From Paraburkholderia gardini (GTDB taxonomy: Bacteria > Pseudomonadota > Gammaproteobacteria > Burkholderiales > Burkholderiaceae): a stretch of 64,000 bases of DNA. Shown here one piece after another: positions 1 to 7,177 of this stretch. Under the pieces are notes generated by a model, which made no database searches, was not told where the DNA came from, and saw nothing but the letters and a program-made list of their open reading frames with translations. Location: positions 1 to 64,000 of the forward strand of contig NZ_CAJQYY010000013.1 in the NCBI RefSeq assembly GCF_907164575.1, read 5' to 3'. Within the stretch, counting starts at the first letter, position 1, and every line of letters starts with the position of its first letter. A program made the translations under genes and the position numbers.

Positions 1-24
1 GTGTAGCTTCTTTCGAAGCTACAC
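1..24 (-). terminator. Hairpin downstream of rpsU, probable terminator
   Basis: A perfect 10-bp inverted repeat with a 4-base TTTC loop begins at the first base of the window and lies 28 bases beyond the rpsU stop. The bases that would show a T tract on the minus strand lie outside the window, so the terminator call rests on stem strength and position only. Confidence 0.55.
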
Positions 25-52
25 CGCCGTCTGGCCGTGCGTGAAAGCGTGC

Positions 53-265
53 TTAGTGCAGCTTTTTCGGCAGTTGCTGGCTACGCAGGCGCTTGTGCAG
101 GCGCTTCACAGCAGCAGCCTTCTTGCGCTTACGTGCCGTCGTCGGCTTTTCGTACGATTGGCGTTCACGCAGCTCGGCGATCAGGCCATTCTTTTCGATT
201 GCGCGACGAAAGCGGCGGATCGCCACTTCGAACGGCTCGTTTTCTTTCAGAAGAATCGTCGTCAT
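53..265 (-). CDS. rpsU: 30S ribosomal protein S21
   Basis: Small-subunit ribosomal protein needed for efficient initiation on mRNAs with Shine-Dalgarno sequences. The 70-residue product has the family's usual length. It shows the typical start [13 protein letters not shown], the central [11 protein letters not shown] segment and a very basic Lys/Arg-rich C-terminal half ([16 protein letters not shown]) that contacts rRNA. A start 22 codons further upstream is open, but MTTILL matches the family N-terminus and has TAGGAA seven bases before it. Burkholderiales often carry more than one S21 gene; this copy sits next to the flagellin locus and is transcribed away from it. Identification is firm. 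Confidence 0.96.
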   Translation of the reverse strand: MTTILLKENEPFEVAIRRFRRAIEKNGLIAELRERQSYEKPTTARKRKKAAAVKRLHKRLRSQQLPKKLH

Positions 266-593
266 GTAATTCCTAACTAAATCGCTTGATACGGTTGATT
301 GCGTGGCGGCAACCCGCTCACGCGCCGGCACTCCGGTCGTTTCGATTCATGGCCAATAACAGGCAAACGAAACCATGGACGAAAACGAGAGGCAAAGCGG
401 CCACGGAGGCCAGAAAAGAGAGGTGGGGAGTTCACCGCGAGAACGCGGGCAGACGCATAAACAGCGCCGCGTCTGATGCCCGGTTCACCGCCGACGTTCA
501 ACTACAAATCGACCACGAAACAGGCAAAGATCTCAATTCACTCCCGATGATATCAGGAAAAACTCGTGCCCACCATGACTTTCACGAATGCGT
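266..593. other. Intergenic stretch between rpsU and the aldo/keto reductase
   Basis: About 330 bases without a supportable gene. It must hold the rpsU promoter (minus strand), and the 3' end of the aldo/keto reductase mRNA enters it. Short open frames in it have no recognisable protein similarity. I see no strong hairpin or clear -35/-10 pair. Confidence 0.5.
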
Positions 594-1538
594 TCAGGCA
601 CTTGCGTCGTTCAGACGGCGGATATCGGCGTCCGTGAGCCTCAGATGAACTGCCGCGACAAGGCTTTTCAACTGGCCGACCGAGGTCGCGCTGGCAATCG
701 GCGCGGTCACGCCCGGACGCGCTATCAGCCACGCCAGTGCCACCGTGGCGGGCGTGCTGTCATGCCGTCCGGCGACTTCGTCGAGCGCCTTCAGGATGCC
801 AAGGCCGCGCTCGTCCAGGTATTTTTCGACCCGGCTGCCGCGAGCGCTGCTTTTCCCGAGGTCCGCCTTCGACCGGTATTTGCCCGACAGAAAGCCGCTC
901 GCAAGACTGTAATACGTCACGACACCCAGCCGGTGTGCAAGCGCAACCGGCTCGATCTCTGTTTCGTACGGAGCGCGATCATACAGGTTGTATTCCGGCT
1001 GGAGCAGCTGATACTTCGGCAAGCCGTTCTGCTGCGCGACCGCGAGCGCTTCTTCAACTCGCGCGCCGCTGTAGTTGGAGGCGCCGATCACCCGCACCTT
1101 GCCCGCCTCGATCAGGCGCTGGTAGGCGCCGAGCGTCTCGGCGAGCGGCGTTTCCGCGTCGTCGAGATGCGAAAAATACACATCGATGTAATCGGTTTGA
1201 AGGCGACGCAGCGAATCTTCGACTGCGGCCTGGATGTTGCCGCCTGACAGTCCTTTTCGCGCACCGAGCATGCCCACCTTGGTCGCGAGCACGACCTTGT
1301 CGCGCCTTCCGCCCTGCTTCAGCCACTTGCCGATGATGGTTTCCGATTCGCCGCCCTCGTGCCCCGGCACCCAGGCCGAATAGACGTCGGCGGTATCGAT
1401 GAAGTCGAGCCCGGCGTCGACGAAGGCGTCGAGAATCGAGAACGAAGTGGCTTCGTCGGCGGACCAGCCGAACACGTTTCCGCCGAAAACCAGCGGTGCG
1501 ACCTGTACCTGCGACGTGCCGATATTGCGTTTTTGCAT
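594..1538 (-). CDS. Aldo/keto reductase
   Basis: NAD(P)H-dependent oxidoreductase of the AKR superfamily, with a TIM barrel expected to reduce small aldehydes or ketones. The 314-residue length is normal. Family marks include an N-terminal GTSQVQVAPLVFGG strand, DTADVYS (catalytic Asp and Tyr), TKVG (catalytic Lys), YIDVYFSHLDD and a C-terminal WLIARPGVTAPIASATS cofactor segment. The start MQKRNIG is chosen because it matches the family and has GGGAGAAG just upstream; a longer in-frame extension of 61 residues looks like non-coding sequence. It is monocistronic and divergent from fliC. The substrate cannot be deduced. Confidence 0.88.
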   Translation of the reverse strand: MQKRNIGTSQVQVAPLVFGGNVFGWSADEATSFSILDAFVDAGLDFIDTADVYSAWVPGHEGGESETIIGKWLKQGGRRDKVVLATKVGMLGARKGLSGGNIQAAVEDSLRRLQTDYIDVYFSHLDDAETPLAETLGAYQRLIEAGKVRVIGASNYSGARVEEALAVAQQNGLPKYQLLQPEYNLYDRAPYETEIEPVALAHRLGVVTYYSLASGFLSGKYRSKADLGKSSARGSRVEKYLDERGLGILKALDEVAGRHDSTPATVALAWLIARPGVTAPIASATSVGQLKSLVAAVHLRLTDADIRRLNDASA

Positions 1539-1670
1539 GACTTCTCCCAGGGGAAATGCATCCGGACCGACAAGCATACGCTGTCTCGCGGATCCGCACA
1601 GGGAGGCGCTCTCCGGGGTTTTTCCTGGTCTCGGGCGGGCCCGTTCCCTCCCTCTTTTCTCTCCAGCCCC

Positions 1671-1698
1671 TAAAGTTTTGTTCGCGCGCCGCCGACAA
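1671..1698 (+). promoter_or_regulatory. Sigma-28 (FliA) type promoter for fliC
   Basis: TAAAGTTT at 1671-1678 matches the enterobacterial sigma-28 -35 consensus exactly. After 12 bases comes GCCGACAA at 1691-1698, one mismatch from the GCCGATAA -10 consensus; the usual spacer is 11. It lies about 90 bases before the fliC start, as expected for a late flagellar gene. Confidence 0.75.
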
Positions 1699-1788
1699 CC
1701 AGGAAAGGCGGGCAGCGCCACTCGTCAAACGCGCTACGCCGAACCCGAACCAGCCTAATTACATGGCGTTTTCCAAACGAGGAAGCAA

Positions 1789-2607
1789 ATGCTGAATATC
1801 AACACCAACATTCTGTCGCTGACGGCACAGAACAATCTGTCGGGCTCGCAAAGCGCTCTGGCGCAAGCCATCAACCGTCTGTCGTCGGGCAAGCGCGTGA
1901 ACACGGCTGCTGACGATGCAGCAGGTAACGCAATTGCAACGTCGCAAACGGCGTCGATCAACGCGCTGACCCAGGGCGCCGCAAACGCGAACAACGCAGT
2001 GTCGATGGTGCAAACGACCAACGGCGCACTGCAATCGACAGTCGACAACCTGCAACGTATCCGCCAGCTGGCAGTGGAAGCAGGCGACGGCTCGCTGGAT
2101 TCGTCGGCCCTCTCCAACCTGGATTCGGAAGTTCAGGCGCGTCTGACGGAAATCACGCGTGTTGCGGCACAAACGACGTTCAACGGCAAGGCAGTTCTGT
2201 CGAACGCCGGTAGCGTGACGTTCCAGATCGGCGCGTTCGCGGGCCAGCAGATCACCGCATCGTTCGGTACGACGGTGTGGAACGCAGGCGGCCTCGGCCT
2301 GACCACGCTGAGCGTTTCGACGGCAGCACTGGCACAAACGGCAATGACCTCGATCGACGCGGCACTGGCAAGCGTCAATACCTTCCAGGCAACGCTCGGC
2401 GCAACGCAAAACACGATGACGGCCGCCATCACGACGACGACCACGCAAGCGACGAACATGAGCGCAGCGCGTTCGCAGATCACCGACGCGGACTTCGCGA
2501 CGGAAACGGCGAACCTGTCGAAGGCTCAAGTGCTGCAACAAGCTGGTATCTCGGTGCTGGCTCAGGCAAACTCGCTGCCGCAACAGGTTCTGAAGCTTCT
2601 CCAGTAA
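1789..2607 (+). CDS. fliC: Flagellin
   Basis: Filament subunit, exported by the flagellar type III system and polymerised under the FliD cap. The N-terminal D0/D1 helices (MLNINTNILSLTAQNN, NRLSSGKRVNTAADDAAG) and the C-terminal ones (ITDADFATETANLSK ending in QQVLKLLQ) are intact. Only about 60-80 variable residues (roughly 140-215) separate them, so at 272 residues this is a near-minimal flagellin with little or no D2/D3. GAGGAA precedes the ATG, and a sigma-28 type promoter lies upstream. fliD and fliT follow, and a large glycosyltransferase island lies beyond, so the exposed Ser/Thr-rich middle is a plausible glycan acceptor. Confidence 0.96.
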   Translation: MLNINTNILSLTAQNNLSGSQSALAQAINRLSSGKRVNTAADDAAGNAIATSQTASINALTQGAANANNAVSMVQTTNGALQSTVDNLQRIRQLAVEAGDGSLDSSALSNLDSEVQARLTEITRVAAQTTFNGKAVLSNAGSVTFQIGAFAGQQITASFGTTVWNAGGLGLTTLSVSTAALAQTAMTSIDAALASVNTFQATLGATQNTMTAAITTTTTQATNMSAARSQITDADFATETANLSKAQVLQQAGISVLAQANSLPQQVLKLLQ

Positions 2608-2643
2608 GACTGACTGAAGCGCGGCGTGCGCTACGGCGTCGCA

Positions 2644-2677
2644 TTGCGGGAGCCGCAGCCATACGCGGCTCCCGCAA
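2644..2677 (+). terminator. Strong hairpin after fliC
   Basis: A perfect 13-bp stem with an 8-base loop lies 36 bases after the fliC stop. No T tract follows, so it may act as an mRNA-stabilising or partial termination structure rather than a full terminator. Confidence 0.55.
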
Positions 2678-2695
2678 GGAATACAGGTTGGACCC

Positions 2696-2715
2696 GTGGG
2701 AGGCTCGCCTCCCAC
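2696..2715 (+). repeat. Second hairpin in the fliC-fliD gap
   Basis: Nine-base complementary arms separated by two bases; in practice the loop must open to four. It follows the larger fliC hairpin by 18 bases and has no T tract. Its role is unknown. Together the two structures could set the large fliC to fliD expression difference. Confidence 0.45.
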
Positions 2716-2780
2716 AACCCGTTTCTACGCTTCAGTATCATTGACCTGACTTTTTTCGCATCGACGAACGGAGCATCCGT

Positions 2781-4199
2781 ATGACCACGACGGCGTCCTC
2801 ATCTACTACCGACGTAACCAGTCTGCTAGCGCAGGCGGCCCAGTCCATCATCAGCGGTTCGACCAAGTCGACGCTCGATGTCGACTCGCTCGTGTCAGCT
2901 CTCGTCACTGCGAAAACAGCCGGTCAAAACGCGACGATTGTGAACAAACAGTCGCTCGACAATACCGAAGTGTCGGCCATTGGCTCGCTCAAATCGGCAC
3001 TTTCGTCGCTGCAAACCACACTGAGCGGCCTGGCAGACGGCTCGACGCTGTCGAGCGTCGCCGCAACCGTCAGCAGCAGCGCGCTCACTGCAACGACGAC
3101 CACCGGTGCGGTCGCCGGCAACTACACGGTCAACGTAACGCAAGTAGCGACGGCCAACAAGATTTCTTCGCAGGCGTTCACCAGTAGCGACACGATCGGC
3201 AGCGGCACGCTGACCATCGGTCTCGGCAGCACCGGCACGATGTCGCTCAACGTGACGTCGGGCCAGTCGCTGTCGGACATCGCGAGCGCGATCAACAGCT
3301 CGTCGAATAATCCGGGTGTGTCGGCGTCGGTCATCACGGCGGCGGATGGACAGCATCTGGTCATCCAGTCGACGGCGACGGGTGCTGCTAACACGGTCTC
3401 GGTGACGGCAGGCAGCGGCCTCAGTTCCAAACTGAATTCCTCCGGTTACACGACGGTGACGACGGGTCAGGACGCGCAGTTCACCATCGACGGCAATGCC
3501 GTGACCAGCGCCAGCAACACCGTGACGAACGCGCTGAGCGGTGTGACGCTCGTCCTGTCGGCGGCCGCCATCGGCACGCCGCAGACCGTGACGGTTGCAA
3601 CCGATCCGACCGCAACCACGAAGGCAATCAACGACTTCGTGACGGCGTACAACAACTATGTCACCACGGCTGCTGGCCTGTCCGGCTACGACACGACCTC
3701 AGCGACGGCCGGTCCGCTGCTGGGCGACTCGATGCTCAACCAGATCAACAACGGTCTTGCCAACCTGATCAGCGGCGGCGTAACAACGGGTGGCAACACA
3801 TTCAGTCTCTCGTCGATCGGCATCGACCTGCAACCGGATGGCACGATGGCCGTCGACCAGAGTACGCTCACGGCAGCCGCGACCTCCAACAGCCCGGCGC
3901 TTGCCGGACTGTTCAACACAACGAACGGCATCGGCACGACGCTGAATTCGTTCGTGAACACGTACGTCCAGTCGAGCGGCACGATCGACCAGCGCACCGC
4001 TTCGCTGAACAGCGACCTGTCGAACCTTTCGGATCAGGCGACGGCGTTGACGGATTATCAGACCACCCTGACCGCGCAATACAACGCGCAGTTCACCGCG
4101 CTGAACACGCTGATGTCGCAGATGCAGAACAACACGCAGTACCTCACACAGCTCTTCGGCGGAACAAGCAGCGCGGGTGCGCTCGCGACCAATAAGTAA
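2781..4199 (+). CDS. fliD: Flagellar hook-associated protein 2, filament cap
   Basis: FliD forms the distal cap that folds incoming flagellin. The 472-residue protein has the FliD N-terminal domain (SKSTLDVDSLVSALVTAKTAG, residues about 25-130) and the C-terminal FliD domain. That domain includes the conserved DFVTAYNNYV segment, the LLGDSMLNQI motif and a C-terminal coiled coil (ALTDYQTTLTAQYNAQFTALN) leading to the MQNNTQYLTQLFGG end. It is very rich in Ser, Thr and Ala with no Cys, as usual for axial flagellar proteins. Position directly after fliC and before fliT supports the call. Confidence 0.95.
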   Translation: MTTTASSSTTDVTSLLAQAAQSIISGSTKSTLDVDSLVSALVTAKTAGQNATIVNKQSLDNTEVSAIGSLKSALSSLQTTLSGLADGSTLSSVAATVSSSALTATTTTGAVAGNYTVNVTQVATANKISSQAFTSSDTIGSGTLTIGLGSTGTMSLNVTSGQSLSDIASAINSSSNNPGVSASVITAADGQHLVIQSTATGAANTVSVTAGSGLSSKLNSSGYTTVTTGQDAQFTIDGNAVTSASNTVTNALSGVTLVLSAAAIGTPQTVTVATDPTATTKAINDFVTAYNNYVTTAAGLSGYDTTSATAGPLLGDSMLNQINNGLANLISGGVTTGGNTFSLSSIGIDLQPDGTMAVDQSTLTAAATSNSPALAGLFNTTNGIGTTLNSFVNTYVQSSGTIDQRTASLNSDLSNLSDQATALTDYQTTLTAQYNAQFTALNTLMSQMQNNTQYLTQLFGGTSSAGALATNK

Positions 4200-4208
4200 G
4201 CCCGCGCA

Positions 4209-4532
4209 ATGACGTCGACATCAGGAATGGAACGTATGGCAGACGAACCGCTGGACCGCGCGCTCGACCTGAGCCAGGCAATCGAAGCCGCAGCCGTTGA
4301 AGGTGACTGGCTGCGCGCCGCCGCGCTCGTCGAAGAACGCTCGCCGCTCCTGATGTCGCTGAGCCCCACGCAGACGCCGGAGGCACTCGATAAGATTCGC
4401 ACGATCCAGCGCATCGACGTCGCGATCACGGAACAGGCGAAAACTGGATCGGACCGGATCGCCTCGCAGCACAGCGCGGCGATCGGGCGCATCAAGGCGG
4501 TCCGTCTGTATCACACGACGGGCATGCTTTAA
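4209..4532 (+). CDS. fliT: FliT-like flagellar export chaperone
   Basis: A 107-residue, mostly helical protein beginning 9 bases after fliD. FliT proteins are small cytoplasmic chaperones that bind the FliD C-terminus before export. The pattern LDLSQAIEAAAVEGDWLRAAALVEERSPLL fits the FliT helix-turn-helix start, and the size fits. Start choice is uncertain. The ATG at 4209 has no good ribosome site, while ATGs at 4227 and 4236 follow AGGA-type sequences and would shorten the protein by 6 or 9 residues. Identity rests on size, position and weak motif resemblance, since FliT diverges fast. Confidence 0.75.
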   Translation: MTSTSGMERMADEPLDRALDLSQAIEAAAVEGDWLRAAALVEERSPLLMSLSPTQTPEALDKIRTIQRIDVAITEQAKTGSDRIASQHSAAIGRIKAVRLYHTTGML

Positions 4533-4626
4533 GGCGGCAAAAGCCGTGACCGGACGGCGCAAAGAATAAAACAAGGGAATACAACGAACACCGCATGACA
4601 AATGCGGGATCTTTGAGTTGCTTCGG

Positions 4627-4651
4627 AAAGCCGCACTTGCGGCTTTTTTTT
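4627..4651 (+). terminator. Intrinsic terminator of the fliC-fliD-fliT block
   Basis: An 8-bp AAAGCCGC stem with a 4-base loop is followed by an eight-base T run, 95 bases after the fliT stop. It is a classic rho-independent terminator for the plus strand. Confidence 0.88.
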
Positions 4652-4702
4652 CGTCCTGATGCTGCCGCGATTTCATCGCATCATAGCCGGCGACGATTTC
4701 CG

Positions 4703-7171
4703 TCAGCCAGTGGAACCGTCCGAAGCATACGTATTCCACATCGCCGCGAACGCGTCTTCGAGGTTGCGCGCGAAGCGCGGCGCATCACACAGCGGCGATG
4801 CCAGCAGTCGCTCACGCAAGCCTGCACGCAACGCGCCGAGGCTTGTGCGATCTGCCGCGAACGAGATCGCCTTCGCGACGTAGTCGTCATCATCCGCGGC
4901 GACCCACTGCGGCAATCCCACCGTATTCAGAATGCTTTCGCCTACATGCGACAGGAAACGATCGCCACGCCGCGTCAGCACAGGTACGCCCATCCACAGC
5001 CCTTCGACGCTCGTCGTACCACCCGGGTAGGGAAAAGGATCGAGCGCGATATCGACCTGATTGAACATATCGAGATGCACGTTGCGTGGCGTAGCACCGA
5101 CGAGAATGAGACGCTCCGCGGCAACACCGTGGCGCGCGAAACGCGCCGAAATGCTGTCGCGCAGAAGCTGCTGATCGAGTTGCGGGGCCTTCAGCAACAG
5201 ACGCGAACCGGCAGCCGCATGCAGCACGCGCGACCAGAGCGCAACAACGTCATCGCCGATCTTGCTGAGACTGTTCAGGCAACCGAACGTCACGGCACCG
5301 TTTGCAAGCATCGGCAGCGGTCCGATGGCGATATCCGGCTGCGGCGGGGTGAAGCAGAGGTAACTGTCCGGTAGCCGCCAGGGCTTTTCGACGAAGTGAG
5401 ATTCCTCTTCAACCGGCAGCACGTGCCGGTCGCCGAGAATGTAGTCAATCGCTTCGATCCCCGTCGTTGCGAAGAACCCGAGCCACGTTACCTGCACCGG
5501 CGCAGGCTTCCACGCGAAGACCGACAACCGGTTGGACGACGTGTAGCCAGACAGATCCAGCAGGATATGAACGCCGTCCGCGTGGATCCTGTGGGCTACA
5601 TCCTGCTCAGTCATCGCAGTGATGTCGCGCCACGCGGTGAAGTACGGCTTCAGTCGCGCTGTCGTCGCGTCTTCCGATACCTGGGCCGCATATGCGATCA
5701 ACTCGACGCGTGCCGGGTTGAGATGCTCGAGTGCGGTTTCGAGGAATACCGCGACCGGGTGCGTTTTCAGATCGCCTGAAACGAACCCGACTCGCAGCGG
5801 ACCGGCAGGCCGCTTTGCGCGATGACGGAAAGGTTGCGCCCGCGCGGCCACATGTTCTCCATACCTGCGCGCATCGATTTTCAGCGTTTCCGCAGATGAA
5901 CACGCTGCGCTTGCCGAACTGAAAATTACGCCCTGATGCGCGGCGTCGAGTCCTGGATCGAGGTCGCGCGCGTTGCGATAGGCCGCGAGGCCGCCGTTGA
6001 GATCGCCCACAGCACGCAGGATTTCGCCAAGCGTGAGGAACATTCGCGCGTCGTTATTAGCCAGAAACAGTGCACGGCGGCAACTCGTCAGCGCTTCGTC
6101 CGGCTTCTCGAGCATCATCAATGCCCAGGCGAGGTTATGATGCGCCTCGGCGTTGCCTGGATCGAGTTCCGTCGCGTGCCGGTAACCTGACGCTGCGGCT
6201 TCGAATTTTTTCAAACCAAAGTACGCGCCGCCGAGAACGTTATAGGCCTCGGCGAGCGACGGCGCGTATTCGATGGCTCGAGTACAGCTTTGCACCGATT
6301 CGTTAAACCTGCCCAGTCGCCTCAGCACGCCGGCGCGATTGCAATGCGCGTCCGCCAGATCCGGCTTCAACGCGATCGCCTGGTCGAAGTGCGTGAGTGC
6401 GGCGTCCAGATCACCCGCGTCGCAAAGCATGGCGCCAAGGCTGTTGTGGGCCGCTGCATCGGTCAGGTCCAGCGCGCGGCGCAGACTGCTGACCGCGCCG
6501 TCCAGGTCGCCACGCGCTTTCAGCATCAGACCCAGACTCTGATGCGCGACGCGCAAATCAGGCCTCAGTTCGACCGCCATGCGATAACTCGCGATTGCTG
6601 CATCCGGCCTTTGAAGTCCACGAAGCGCGTTGCCGAGGTTGTTGTGCGCCTCAGCATAGTCCGGACGATATTCGATCGCCTTTCCGTACGTCTCCACGGC
6701 CGCATCGAGTTCGCCCATGTCCAGCAGCGCATTGCCGAGATTGTTGTACGCTTCTGCGTAACCTGGACGTAGCGCGATAGCCTGTGCACAACTCTGTATC
6801 GACGCCTCCAGCTGTTTCGCCTCGCGCAGTGCATTGCCCAGGTTGTTGTGCGCTTCTGGATAATCGGGTTTGAGCGTCATGGCCTGCCGATAACTGGCGA
6901 TTGCGTCCTCAAGCCGGCCCTTCTCGCGCTGCACGTTGCCGAGGTTGTTGAAGTAGATCGCGTTGGGGTGCATCGCAATCGACTGTTCGATCAGGACGAA
7001 ACCGGCCTCGTGCTGATTCAGCTGACACGCCAGCAACCCCAGAAAATGGAGCGCGTCTGCGTTATCCGGCTCGACCTGCAGGATCTGGCCGTACAACGCC
7101 CGCGCTTCGGTCAGCTGCCCTGTTTGATGGTGTGCAAGCGCTGTCGCGAGAAGTGAAAGATTGTCTTGCAT
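4703..7171 (-). CDS. TPR protein with GT41 (O-GlcNAc-transferase-like) domain, paralogue 1
   Basis: A cytoplasmic glycosyltransferase of the SPINDLY/OGT family, expected to attach a sugar from a nucleotide donor to Ser/Thr of a protein. In 822 residues it has about 12 TPR units (residues 1-410, repeated [16 protein letters not shown] cores) and a C-terminal GT41 domain. The domain shows [67 protein letters not shown] and [20 protein letters not shown]. It starts 6 bases after the stop of paralogue 2, so the two are co-transcribed. The neighbouring flagellin makes flagellar glycosylation the best guess; the donor sugar is not predictable. The two N-termini are nearly identical, which indicates tandem duplication. 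Confidence 0.88.
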   Translation of the reverse strand: MQDNLSLLATALAHHQTGQLTEARALYGQILQVEPDNADALHFLGLLACQLNQHEAGFVLIEQSIAMHPNAIYFNNLGNVQREKGRLEDAIASYRQAMTLKPDYPEAHNNLGNALREAKQLEASIQSCAQAIALRPGYAEAYNNLGNALLDMGELDAAVETYGKAIEYRPDYAEAHNNLGNALRGLQRPDAAIASYRMAVELRPDLRVAHQSLGLMLKARGDLDGAVSSLRRALDLTDAAAHNSLGAMLCDAGDLDAALTHFDQAIALKPDLADAHCNRAGVLRRLGRFNESVQSCTRAIEYAPSLAEAYNVLGGAYFGLKKFEAAASGYRHATELDPGNAEAHHNLAWALMMLEKPDEALTSCRRALFLANNDARMFLTLGEILRAVGDLNGGLAAYRNARDLDPGLDAAHQGVIFSSASAACSSAETLKIDARRYGEHVAARAQPFRHRAKRPAGPLRVGFVSGDLKTHPVAVFLETALEHLNPARVELIAYAAQVSEDATTARLKPYFTAWRDITAMTEQDVAHRIHADGVHILLDLSGYTSSNRLSVFAWKPAPVQVTWLGFFATTGIEAIDYILGDRHVLPVEEESHFVEKPWRLPDSYLCFTPPQPDIAIGPLPMLANGAVTFGCLNSLSKIGDDVVALWSRVLHAAAGSRLLLKAPQLDQQLLRDSISARFARHGVAAERLILVGATPRNVHLDMFNQVDIALDPFPYPGGTTSVEGLWMGVPVLTRRGDRFLSHVGESILNTVGLPQWVAADDDDYVAKAISFAADRTSLGALRAGLRERLLASPLCDAPRFARNLEDAFAAMWNTYASDGSTG

Positions 7172-7177
7172 GACCGG

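Noticed and set aside
2696..2715. Insertion-sequence end or transposon remnant after fliC
   Set aside because: No transposase, target duplication or matching second end; the arms only form a local hairpin.
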